A DNA stretch of 64,000 bases from Adiantum capillus-veneris (lineage: Eukaryota > Streptophyta > Polypodiopsida > Polypodiales > Pteridaceae): positions 379,001 through 443,000 of the forward strand of contig CM043942.1 of assembly GCA_014529385.2 (NCBI GenBank), read 5' to 3'. A program made the translations under genes and the position numbers. The notes under the pieces are model-generated. The model was not told the origin of the DNA. It saw only the letters and a list, made by a program, of their open reading frames with translations, and searched no databases. Each line of letters opens with the position of its first letter. Position 1 is the stretch's first letter. Positions 10,560 to 21,207 of this stretch are shown here, one piece after another.

Positions 10560-11736
10560 AGATATGAAATTGTGAGTAGAACCAGGGTCAAAGAGAATAA
10601 AAGCATCATATGAAAAGCATCATGGCTTTGAGTTGTAGGTCCCAAAACTTGTCTACATATTTGTGGATGGATTCATTGGGAGAGATCTTTAAGCTTCGCC
10701 ATTCGGTGAGTACTTTGTCTTTGGCATCGGTGGCCAAAAACTGCTTCATAATGGAAGCTCTTAAAGCCTTCCATGTTCGTGGAGCTTCACCGTTGGCTCG
10801 TAGGCTAGACCACCATTGTCTGGCGGACTTTTGAAAGTGCATAGCTACATGGCGTAGCTTAGAGGACTCCGTGAAGCCCTCATCTCCAAGCCCCGCATCG
10901 AATTGCTGGATAAAGGCCAAAACTTTGTCTGTAGCACCGAAGGTGCCATCATAGGTAAGGAAAGAGATGCTCTTCCCTCCCTCTTTGAATTTCTTTAGCT
11001 TGGACGACCTCTTCCATGCGGCATAGGATTTCCTATGGCCTCTTCTTTTTGATGGTTCAAAAGTTGCACCATCACTTTCTTCAGAAGATGAAGAATTTGA
11101 AGAAGGTGGAGAAGAGGGTGACCTCTTTCTCGCCTTTTTCTTGTCTTGATCTTTGTCGTCTTCACCATAGCTTTCATAAGAGGAAGAGGATGAAGAAGAT
11201 GGAGAAGAGGGTGTCCTCTTTCTCGTCTTTTTCTTCTCTTTCTTTTTATCATCCCTCTTTGAATTATGGCGTGGAGAAGAGTGTGATGGTCTTCTCCGCT
11301 TTGGTGGTGATGGAGAGCGTTTAGCCCGCCGTCTTCATGGAGCCATCTTCGCCGAGGTGGCGGGAGACTTGCTTCTTTCTCGTTCCTTCGGTGGAGGCTC
11401 TTGAGTTCTCCTTTGGGAAGGAGATGCATCATCAAGAAGTAAGTTCTTGAGCCCTTCATATGGATTCTCTTCTTCTTCCCGAATCGGAGAGAGACCTCTT
11501 TTGGTAGTCTCACAAGGAGGCTTCCTAGGTGTTCTCTCGTCATGGTGATGAGCTTGGAGAATCCCGTGAGCACGGAGCTGCCGTTGCACTTCACTTTGGA
11601 GAGATGGATTGCCCATGGCTTGTTGAAGCCTAGAAACAAGATAATTAACAAGCATTGAAGCATCATTAGTAGCTTGCTCATGAGCAAAATCAAAGTTATC
11701 AACATTAATTTCACTCTCTTTAATATTGTCAGCCAT
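10560..11736 (-). pseudogene. Element A gag, interrupted and lacking its zinc knuckle
   Basis: Gag of element A. 11736-11335 encodes the N-terminal part (starts MADN; QATNDASMLVNYL; proline/arginine-rich after) and stops at a TGA where element C has an Arg codon. 11334-10921 continues the Ser/Arg-rich linker. 10920-10606 carries the capsid core (QQFDAGLGDEGFTE, SARQWWSSLRANGEAPRTW). Shortly after DLQLKA the sequence jumps directly to the protease start (FDPGSTHNFIS region, ~10590). Roughly 500 bp present in element C, including the CCHC nucleocapsid motif, is missing here, at a short direct repeat (AGCATCAT). The start was chosen because the same MADN start follows the primer site in element C. 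Confidence 0.85.
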
Positions 11737-12140
11737 TCTAACAACTTTTAGGTGTAAACTTTTTAGGTGTACTTTGGCACTTCAAGCCCTAGTTGCTACT
11801 CCTCTTTACCCCTTTAGAAAAAGCACTCAAGCTACTGTACCCGCGGCTCGAATACCATTAATTGCAAGGAATAGAAGAGAGGGTCTTTCGACACCAAAAC
11901 AGCACCGGCTCCTGTCAAGCTTCTAATAGCTCAATAGTGGTTAAAGCCGTAGGCAAGCCCCGTAGGACTCCACTATTAAGACCATAGCTCTCGACGGTGA
12001 TGCCCCGTTAACTGCACAAAGGCAGACGCACTACAAGGCTGAAAAATCCCTATTCTACTTATTCACAGGCAATTAATAATACCAACCATTTGTAGCTAGC
12101 TTGAGGACCTCCCTTCTTGAGCAAGAAAAGAGAAACCTTG

Positions 12141-12153
12141 AGCTCTGATACCA
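12141..12153 (-). other. Primer-binding site of element A (initiator Met tRNA)
   Basis: On the minus strand, TGGTATCAGAGCT begins one base after the LTR end. This is the classic complement of the 3-prime end of plant initiator methionine tRNA, used to prime minus-strand DNA synthesis. The same site follows the LTRs of C and E. Confidence 0.93.
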
Positions 12154-12154
12154 A

Positions 12155-13744
12155 TGTAACATTTAATGGCCTAAAATCTTATGTGTAGCGGAATTTAGCA
12201 TGAACATAGTGGGCATTTCATTAGAATAGATTCCTAATGAGAATTACAAGAGTGCTTGGGTGTAGAGAGCAACAAAAAGCATAACACCTAGTTAGATAGC
12301 ATCGACAATACTTTCAAAAGAGAGAGCAATTAAGCTATTGACAACAGTTGAGGACCGGATTTGCATGGAGCCGGTCCCCCCTCCAAAAGGCTTTGTATTA
12401 TGGTTTCTCCCATCAAGAGAGACATTGTACAATACAATTCTTTGTGTTCCTTCAAGACTAGCTAGTGCAATGAAGATGGAAGCTTCATACACCAAGCAAA
12501 ACACTTAATCAAACACAACTTGAATTATCCCCGTTCTCAGACCCAAGACCTCACACACCTTCGAAGATGGTGAGAGCTAGCAGGGTATGAGAGTAGATTG
12601 AGAGGAAAAAGAAGTATCTTACGAGAAAGAAGTACATCTCCTCACATAATCACTCATATTAGCATAGCTTAGCTTAGTAATTAGCTTGGTAGAGAAGATG
12701 AGCATGCATTGAAGCTTGGCTCTTGGTTGGATTTGCATCCACATGCCAAGAGAGTGTTGATGTAGGCTTCTATCTCACAAGCTTGGAGTAGGTGATGAGC
12801 TCTCCATTAAAGCTTGGGAGGAGATAGAGTATTTTCCCTTTACACATGGTCAAGTGTGAGAGTGTGTGTGTGAATGCCAAGCAAAAATCAGCCCCCCCTC
12901 TCTCTTGGGCGAGCCCTAGCTGCTAAATAAGTCTGGCTTTTGCCTCATTGGACCTCCCCAGGTCAAGCCAATAGGGATTAAGCAGCATAAGTGATAGCCT
13001 TTAGACATGTGTCCCCCTTTCCCCTTTTGTGAGAGCTTTAGGTAATTAAATAATTAAACTAAACTCTCATTGGACCCCTTTGCCTCCTGGCCAATAGGAA
13101 TCAGGCAAGCCATGGGGCTCCTGAATGCTCATTGGACCCCTTGGGAGACTGCCCAATAGTCTTCTAGGAGACTTAATTCTCATTGGTTTCTTTTATTAAA
13201 TGTTTTTAAATTAATTAAACTAGATTTACTCTAGCTTAATTCTCATTGGTCCACTTCAAGGGTCTTCCAATAGGAATTGGGCACACCTTGTGGGCATCTG
13301 GCCTAGGGAGCTGACATGTGTCCCTCATTCCCTTTGTGTAAAGGGAGCCTGTGTGTGTGTGTGTGGCTTTCTCTCTCATCCCCTAGCTTTGGGGCTCGCC
13401 CCCTCCCATGTAGGGATGTAGAAAGACTTTTTGGGCACACACTAAGCATCCAATTTTCCCTAGGGTTGACCTTTGGACACTACCTTTGAATTTTGGAACC
13501 TTAGCATTTTGGAAGTCTTAATGGGCTGAACCTTAGGGTCTTTTTGGCCCATTGTTTCACATGGCTCTTTTGCAGATGGCCCCCCCTTTGGATCCCTATT
13601 TTCCCTCCTTTGGATCCCTACTGTGGCCGGTATGCTAACTTAACCAATATTCTAGCTTTTTCTCCCTTGGCACTTCCCCACATTAAATGATCAGTTTAAT
13701 ATGAGAAAATCATTTAGGAGAATTAGATATTGATTATTATGACA
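12155..13744 (-). repeat. Element A 5-prime LTR (complete, 1590 bp)
   Basis: Intact LTR with TGTCA...TTACA ends in the minus direction. Between about 12945 and 13275 it has a run of ATTGG and CCAAT motifs in facing pairs separated by roughly 20-30 bases, a candidate NF-Y-responsive promoter region. A GT microsatellite (~13350) and AG/CT-rich stretches are also present. The pattern recurs in the LTRs of C and, more diverged, E. Confidence 0.93.
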
Positions 13745-14200
13745 GTATCTGCATAAGATACCTCTTCAAAGACTCCTGAAATCACATCATCTGGTTGAAG
13801 CACATCACTTCTGTGTAATTCACTTTGAATACTTGAAACATATTGAATCTCCCATTTAGGTACCTAATTGAATTTTTTATAAGATACCAAACCCTCAGAT
13901 GTCAGTCCCAAAAATCTCGAAGAGAAAGTTTCTCTTTGTGATAACTCCCCATCACTTGTACCACCATACTCCCTCTTTAAACTATTTGTTTATCTTTGGC
14001 AATGGATGATCACGTAAACTATCTTTGTTCCTGTATGGTCAATACACACAGTCAAGAATTGAATTGCTTTCTTACCATCTTGGCTCCAAACCTTGGCATA
14101 GGTTGAGCCATCATCAAACACCTTAGTTCCCATTCATATAATCATAATATAGGGTTGTCCCAAAAACAATGGATAGAAAGAATGCTCCTGTACAGGAAAA
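13745..14200 (-). pseudogene. F2 locus continued: protease/linker upstream of RT, displaced by element A
   Basis: This tract continues the F2 locus interrupted at 5799. It aligns with 26945-27480, including tracts read on the minus strand as protease remnants around 14040-14200. The first five bases are the second copy of the GTATC duplication. Frameshifts and stops are dense, and no protein is readable for long. Past about 14200 the similarity to the third F2 locus fades. Confidence 0.7.
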
Positions 14201-15247
14201 AAAATCTCATCACAAACATCCCCAATAGCTACTGAGGCGGTCCAGGGCAGTCAACAAGAGAGGAAACCTGTAAACACCCCTCAAGGCTCTCGTGCTGCTC
14301 AATTGGGGTTGGGGCAACCACAAGCACAAAAACAACAACAATAAACCCACAACCAAACAAGTGAAAGGGCACCACCTAGTTATGGTATGCGAAGTAGGAC
14401 GCAAGAGAGCTTTTGGCACAACCAAGAAGATGCACCACACAACACACACAAGCAACCTCACACCAAGACACACATAAAATGGACCAGACATAGCTAGAGC
14501 AAAGGGAAGAGAGAGAGGAAAGGATCTTGTGTAATACCTTATTTGTGACTTGCAAATGGATATGGTTCGTTATGATGCTATCGTAGAACTTGTACAAAAC
14601 TCACTCAATGCTTAGTGATTGCTAAACATTGCCAAAACACACACACACACACTGTCTTAGGGTGTGGGAGACCTCTCACCACAATAGCCTCTTACAATGG
14701 ACACAAAATTGGCAATGAAAAACACACTAAAACACTTTCTAAAATCAAGATCAACCGATAAAAACTCAAAATACACAAGTCACCTTGAATTCACCAAACC
14801 GTATTGCACAAATGGAAGGACGAAGATTTGAACGTCGAATCACGCCTTTGATGCACCAAACCTCAATTTATTGATGATGAAAGAGCATATACAATAGTGG
14901 TTTTGAGATTTGTGTAACTCACACTCTCTCACTTGCAATGAGTAGCTTGAAAGCTTCTCTCACACCAAGAGTGAAGCTCACAAGTGGTTGCTACACCTAA
15001 GTCTCTCCTCACGCATAGAGTGTTGGGGTGCTATGTGAGATATTGGAGGTTGTTTTACAAGAAGGAGAGGGGCCTATTTATAGGTTGGAGACCCCTCATA
15101 AAGATTATTGGAAATCCTAATTTACAAGCTAACAAATCAGGATTATGATTTTTTTGAATGTCATAACATTGCGGGCCTTCTTTGTCTGCTTGAGTCATGG
15201 GTGTGGGCTCAAAAGAGAGCATTATTGATGGTAGATAAGGTGAAAGT

Positions 15248-15303
<56 letters not shown>

Positions 15304-16450
15304 ACTATACACATGTCTTGAGGTGAGGTGTCTTCTATGGTTAGGTCAATGGCTATTTTTTGTTAGTATGTTAGTGGTTAGTGTTAGTAATCACTATAAA
15401 GTTATATTTACAATGGGTAGAATGGGGTGGATGGTTGAAGTAAGATGGTTGAATGAAGTGAGGAAATCCTTGTGATGGTGAAGCTTGAAGAAGGACTTAC
15501 TTGTGTAGGTTCTCAAAATGACTATCGATCTTCTTCTTTGTCTTTCTCTTCTTTACGCCACCGCCGCCAAGGTTGATTATGGCGATGAAAATGATAATTT
15601 GTTGATGAGATCTCTTGATTTGCAGAGTTTAAGCATGGTTTACATGCTGAATTTCATGTATATAGAGAAGGGGTAAGATGGAATTATACTTTGGAGATAA
15701 TAGAGAGAGGCATAGAGATGGTGTATGTACATGTGGAGCTCATATGAGAGCTATGGGAGTAAGAGGAGAGGTTAATGGTGAAGAAGGTGAGGGAAACCAT
15801 AGAAGGTGCAGGTTTGAGTGAGGGATTGAGAGGAATGTGCGTGTGTAGAAGTGTGGAAAGTGTGTGTGTAGAAGTGTGGAAAGAGGTGAGAGAAGACTAT
15901 GGGCTACTTGTGAGAAAAGTGGGCAGACTGGGGTCCACTACAAAAATCATAGCTCACCGGTGAATGCTCCAAAAATCACCAAAATGTTTGAGATGATTAT
16001 TCAGCTCTTGGTCCACATTTTCTCTTTTGACCACCGCTTCAAATTCGGAGTGGAGATGGATATTAAAAATCCCACCAAAAGACCCGTTTTTTCTTCACAA
16101 AAAGTCTTCAGTGACCCCCCTTTTGTTGAAATTGCATATGGCTCCAAAGGGGAGCCCCTCCTTGCATGAGAGCATGGCATAATTGATTCCTAGGGGTTTG
16201 AAAATGTGCATGGTTGTGGATTATTCACAAATATAATACATGGATATGATGAAAAAAGACAGGCTAGTATATATAAACCATTTATGGAATCTAGAATAGT
16301 GTGGCTATAAATATAAAAAAATAAATATATGAAAATATAGGGAATCAAATGAGGTGGGCCCTCATTTGTTTTTTTTATGTATATTTATTTACAAGAGGTA
16401 AGAAATAATACCTGTAAGAAATAGGAATTTAGTGAAAGGCAATGACTGAT
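14201..16450 (-). repeat. LTR-like remnant of an unidentified element
   Basis: No convincing gene. The tract has features of a decayed LTR in minus orientation: a TATA-like palindrome (CCTATAAATAGG, 15073-15084), and near 15910-15935 a stretch (GCAGACTGGGGTCCA) that also occurs at about 3137 and, with differences, 20514 in F2 LTRs. AC repeats (~14640) and a long GA repeat (15252-15301) lie inside. Reading frames here are short and antisense or repeat-driven. The boundaries are approximate. Confidence 0.4.
15252..15301. repeat. (GA)n microsatellite
   Basis: About 25 uninterrupted GA units. It produces artificial Arg-Glu and Ser-Leu frames on the two strands. Confidence 0.97.
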
Positions 16451-17085
16451 GGTGGAAAGTTATTTTGAGGTTTTTTCTTAGGAGTGGATTCACATAAAAA
16501 ATAAGAGAAGCTTGTGTGAAGATATTTTTATAAGGAATAAAGAGCATGCAAAATGGTAAGAAAATGGTGGTAATGGTGAGTCAATGTACATTGCATACAT
16601 AGGCAAATAACGCACACCTAAGTAGAAATATTTAAATAAATACCAAAATAATTATGAAAATTCCTTATATTTAGGCCCTAGATACAATGAAATATTTACA
16701 CACAAATGGGCCATAATATATCTTATTTTTTTATTTTTTTGGCTCAACTAGCCCAATGACTAGCTAACTGAGGGTTTTAAGAAGATATGGGAAAAGCCCC
16801 TAACTCACGCACGCCTATGTATAATGAAAAGGTAAAAATAGCCACAGTGTTTAGGTGATTTTGGTAGGGTGGAGTAACTCACTATGGAAATTACGGAGAG
16901 CCGAAAAACGGCTATCACTACCTTGACATTAGCACATGAGCACCGCATTGACACCAAGCATAGACTTTGTTGGAAAAGGTTTCCTACCATATGGCCTTGA
17001 ATGGGAACTTTGTTAGTAGCTAAGGGAGCCGTGGAAGACGACTATCTCTCTCCCCCTCATTTATGCATAGTCGTCGTAGTGAGAG

Positions 17086-17090
<5 letters not shown>
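16451..17090. other. Intergenic AT-rich stretch, nothing recognised
   Basis: AT-rich sequence with short frames only. I see no protein motif, LTR end or target duplication. Confidence 0.5.
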
Positions 17091-17152
<62 letters not shown>

Positions 17153-17168
17153 TGTGTGTGTGTGTGTG
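17091..17168. repeat. Compound (CT)n(TG)n microsatellite
   Basis: About 30 CT units run directly into about 9 TG units and a short purine-pyrimidine alternation (GCGCGC). Confidence 0.97.
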
Positions 17169-17344
17169 CGCGCGCACGCTATCCATGCACGCATCCCTCT
17201 AGTCCCTTGAAATGCAATTGTACTTACATGGAGGTTGTCTTTGTTGGCCACACTACTCTATCACGCATGTACCATGCCTGCGTGTTGAACCCCCCTATGA
17301 ACGTCGTTGCCTAGGCAATGGTGTGTGTGATTGTGTGTGCGGCT

Positions 17345-17347
<3 letters not shown>

Positions 17348-17430
<83 letters not shown>
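17348..17430. repeat. Compound (TA)n(GA)n microsatellite
   Basis: About 21 TA units run into about 20 GA units with one interruption. Confidence 0.97.
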
Positions 17431-17539
17431 TAATAGAACCACACTATGTGCAAGATGAAAAGGGAGTACTCACTTGCTCTGTCGCCAAGATCTCTTGAGG
17501 TTTAGATCACACTCCTGGTTGATCCACAGTTTGATGCAT

Positions 17540-18100
17540 GTCAAGGAGGGGGCCCTAAATCCCTCCTTCCATTATACATAGTAAGAAGAAAGAGGTTGGT
17601 TCCACTACAAATGTTAGATCCACTGAAAGTGCAAGCTATTGTTGAGTCTTCTGTGAAAGGATATTTTGATGCTGATGTTGATGCAGATGGGCTTTTAGTG
17701 CAGAGTGTACTTATGGTCTTGTTGTCCATTATGCATGCATGTCAGTTGCTATAGATTCATATGTGTGGTAATTCGAGAGTGGTGCTACAAATTGTTACAT
17801 CTAGCATTTCATGTCGTGGGCTATATAAGCTAGCTTTGTATGACATGTGTGAGCATAATTTTTCAAATGGTTTGGTGATTCAAAGGCTATTTTAGATGCA
17901 AAACTTTGGCATGCACATTTTGGCCATCCGAATTTTGCCAATTTGCTACGTTGGAGAATGGGTTGCTTCTTTGCCGCTTCTCTAGAGCACTTGTCAAACA
18001 TGTTTGTGGAAGCTGTATTTTGGGCAAGATGCAGCATTCGAAGTTTCCAAAAGATGGTTCAATTAGGACTACATGCATATTGCAGCCTAAGGCCTGACAC
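17540..18100 (+). pseudogene. Ty1/copia remnant: GAG-pre-integrase zinc-binding region
   Basis: Plus-strand fragment of a Ty1/copia polyprotein. LWHAHFGHPNF (17900-17935) matches the conserved LWH-x-RxGH signature of the GAG-pre-integrase domain. After a frame change, VCGSCILGKMQHSKFP (about 18000-18050) supplies the paired cysteines and basic residues expected next. Upstream (17540-17890) is consistent with the protease-to-integrase linker but only weakly readable. No LTR, RT or further integrase follows, so it is an internal fragment cut on both sides. It differs in family from the gypsy elements around it. Confidence 0.75.
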
Positions 18101-18548
18101 TACTCCCCCCTTGGAAAAGCGTTTTCATTGTCAAAAACAAGAGTGATGATACACTAATGTGCATCCTACATGAATATAACTATTTCCTAGATAGAAGACA
18201 GTTTAATAGGAGGTTCAATGAAATCAAGAATAAAATCTTGATTTTGCACATCATTGTCCTTTTTGCAATTGTGTTGTATAGTCGGCTCATAAACAACATA
18301 GTGTGTAGACACTATTTAGAACTCACTTGAGCATGCTAAACAAGTTATCACAACTAGGATGTACCCAAAAGAGTACCTCTTTTCACTTTCCACGAAAGTA
18401 ACTTGCTGACGCACTCATCAGTCAAATGTAAGTTGTTGACTTGTTAAATTCTTGTTTTACTAAAGTACCCCACTATAACCAGTGTTTAAGATCGAGTACC
18501 CGACCTAAACATGAAGAGACTAAACTTAGGTGCAAACATGCGTTACCT

Positions 18549-18822
18549 TATGGTAAGAAAACTCCAACTAGAGCAATACGTGCTTTTAATTGGGTTGTTT
18601 GGCACTAACATACGTACTTTTCATATCCATTAGCACAATATTACACTTGTAGTTTGCTTTTCCTCTTTGGATAACTGAGAGTACTGTATGGTAAGAAAAT
18701 TCCAACTAGATCAATACATGCTTTAAATTGGGTTTCTTGGTACTAACGTACGCACTTTGCATATTGTTTAGTGCAAGATTACACGTATAATCTACTTATC
18801 CTCTTTGGATAACTAAGAGTAA
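18549..18822. repeat. 138-bp tandem duplication
   Basis: Units 18549-18686 and 18687-18822 start alike (TATGGTAAGAAAA/TTCCAACTAGA) and end alike (CTTTGGATAACTRAGAGTA), with scattered substitutions between, so the duplication is not recent. Confidence 0.85.
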
Positions 18823-18895
18823 TGAGGTGTAGTTCCCTCTCCGTTTATCGATAGTCCTCCCAAGGGACTGGTAAGTAATGATCACCATGTCTTAC

Positions 18896-18944
18896 TACAT
18901 TGTTGAAGATTCAACAACGCTACATTGTTGAAGATTCAACAACA
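18896..18944. repeat. Tandem pair of short palindromes
   Basis: Two consecutive ~24-base units, each containing TTGTTGAAGATTCAACAA, which is nearly self-complementary and could form a hairpin or bind a dimeric protein. Confidence 0.85.
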
Positions 18945-19096
18945 TACTTGGTTAAGTTGGAAGATCTACAAGCAGCCAAACCGATCCATGACCTCTATTG
19001 GTGATTGATAGATAAAAAAGAAATCTCATAAGGAGAGTGTACATAGAGTGCCAAATGCTTCATAAGCAATTATTGAGAAATTATCACAAACAACCT

Positions 19097-21207
19097 TCTG
19101 TGGAGAAATTTATGGCCTTGCCAGGAAATCACAGGGCCTCTTCCTATGAGAATTTGTGAGGTAACTCCAAAACTGCATGAAGGAGTTAAGCCATAGATGC
19201 CATGAAGCCTAAAGTTTGGTAGGGAGTGCAATCAAAGAAAGCCCTTTCTATCTTTCTCTCTCTTGCATACACACACACACACACACACACAAAGAACATG
19301 AAAGAGAAATTCAAAACAACACAAAGATGAAAACATTAAGGCTGCGGTTGTATCTTATCATAGGTAGGATGAAAGGGTTAATAGATGAGTTAATGGCATT
19401 CAATCTCTTCTGACCAAACAAGTCACAAATCGTTCTTTGGAATTGTATTTTTGTGCTTAATATGATATATATATATTTTATCTAGTTATTGGAATTAATT
19501 GTGTGTACAAATCCTCTTGGTTTATAGCAAAATAACTAAATTTATATCAAAAGAAAAATTATAGTCTAAAAGGTAGGATCTGGTGAAAGAAGTATTTCAT
19601 TGAGCCTTTTTGGGCCAAAGAGAAACACTATACATTGTTGGAAGTGTATTTTACGACTAATCCATACGTTAATTGTAATAGATCGCACATAGTGGAAGCG
19701 ATATAAATTCTCATTATGTGGATTATTCATCTAGGATATTTATAGTATGTGTAAAATGTAGATTTGAGAGAAGTGAAGAGAAGAGAATTTTCCCTCCCAA
19801 GCCCTATTCTTGCCCGTAGGCAATAAGGATACTGCAGAGCGAGATTTACATGTAGCAAGGAGAAGCTACAATAAGTGGAGAGAATGTGCTTCTAAGAGTA
19901 AGAGAGTCTTATGAGAGTGTACATATTAGGATACTCACCTTGCATATTAGCTTAGCTCTCCAAGAAGATTGATCATAGCTTTGGTGGAGTGTTGTATCTT
20001 GAATGCTTTCACTGGTTAGGACACAAGAGAGATGGAGACAGGGATAGGAATAGAGGTATATGAAAATGGAGATGAGGGTTGGGCTAGAGATGAAAAACAA
20101 AACATCAAGAAACCAACAAAATTGCAAATCAAAACACACCTTGTTTGATAAACCTTTGAGATTTATTCCCTAACTCCATGGAGAGAGAAAGAGAAAGAGA
20201 GAGAGACCTCTAGCCTTACATGATGCACCAAATCCAAGTCCTTCTTTGATTAGATTTTATCTTACAAGGATTGATTGCAAGGTTGGCTAGTCTTCCTCAA
20301 GGAGCAAGTGTAGGCGTAGGCTTATGTTTAGGGCTAAGTACAATTAGGCATTCATCCTCTCCTCTCTAATGAATTCCCCACATATCCCTTTCAAGGAAGA
20401 AGATTCTCCCTTTTATAGGTGAAGGAAACCCTCAATGGTTACACAAGAAAGAGAACAGCCACTTTGAATAGGAACTGGTAAAGTTTGAGATGAGTTGTCC
20501 CTGCATGATGTGGGGAGACTGGGGTCCTCCATTTTGATCATATCTTCTCAATCGTGGCTCCAAATAAAAAAAATAAAAATATGGATAATTAATTCAGCTT
20601 TTAAGCTATGACTTCCATTTTATATACTTTTTTCAATTAAAATTGGTACCATATGTAAAAAAATCATCAAAATTTGGTATCTTTTTGCAACCAAAGTCTT
20701 CTTCTGGTCCCCTTAGCTTAGACTTTCATTTTATTCCAAGGGACACCTCATGCAATATGAAAGCATGACATTGCTCCTTGACAAATTTTGTATGTATCTT
20801 TGTAATATTTCATTAAAATAGGTGAATCTTTGAAAATCATGGAAGCTAGTGTCCCATTAGGATTTGATTTCTTCCTAGTAACTCCAAAAAAGAAATATAA
20901 GAAGAATATAAAAAAGATATAATATATATATATATATTGAAAGTTACCCTAGATATAGGATCTAGCTAGGGAGTGAGATAATAATTAGATAGTAGAAAAG
21001 AAACAACCAATGATTTTTGTCCCAAGTTAAAGAGCTGGATCTATTAACACTTTTTTCAATAGTACTTTCTAACGTAGTAAAATACGAATATGTCACCCTT
21101 AACATAAATACTAGGATGAGATATAAATGTCATTATTTTACTTAGATATGCATATGTAAAATAAATCTCTTAGCATGTGTTCCCACTATGTACGTGTCAC
21201 AGCACAA
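19097..21207 (-). repeat. F2 LTR (copy II) with an ~830-bp internal insertion
   Basis: Aligns with the F2 LTR at 2558-3862 at both ends (19097-19435 and 20280-21207). The intervening 19436-20280 is absent from copy I but partly present in copy III (24250-24640). Directly upstream on the minus strand is an integrase C-terminus, so this is a 3-prime LTR. An AC microsatellite lies near 19268. No clean target duplication was found beyond 19097. Confidence 0.75.

Larger units (their letters stand above)
5800..13744 (-). mobile_element. Element A: chromodomain-type Ty3/gypsy retrotransposon, nearly full length
   Basis: A 7945-bp minus-strand LTR retrotransposon inserted in the F2 locus. Order in the element's own direction: 5-prime LTR 12155-13744, primer site 12141-12153, gag 11736 to 10606, short protease part, pol 10559-7335, 3-prime LTR 5800-7357. 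Ends are TGTCA...TTACA, with GTATC duplications outside. The two LTRs differ by only a few substitutions and a one-base indel in the stretches I compared, so the insertion is young relative to its host. It cannot be autonomous as written: the 3-prime LTR lacks its first ~31 bp together with the polypurine tract, gag has lost its zinc-knuckle part and has a stop, and pol lacks a conserved RT block. Same family as C, D and E. Confidence 0.95.
18101..19096. other. Non-coding stretch with local tandem duplications
   Basis: No readable gene. It holds a 138-bp tandem duplication (18549-18822) and a doubled palindrome (18896-18944), listed separately. It ends at the F2 LTR edge. Confidence 0.5.

Noticed and set aside
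11016-11324. Basic Ser/Phe-rich frames overlapping gag in other frames (also 10995-11744, 41024-41773, 41444-41752)
   Set aside because: They are alternative-frame translations of the low-complexity gag linker; the MADN frame has the start context and homologues in A, C and E.
14210-14597. Three overlapping cysteine- and leucine-rich frames around 14.2-14.6 kb
   Set aside because: Both strands give comparable frames, composition is repeat-like, and no family resemblance is seen.
18896-18944. Possible CRISPR-like repeat array
   Set aside because: Only two units with no spacers, in a eukaryotic context.
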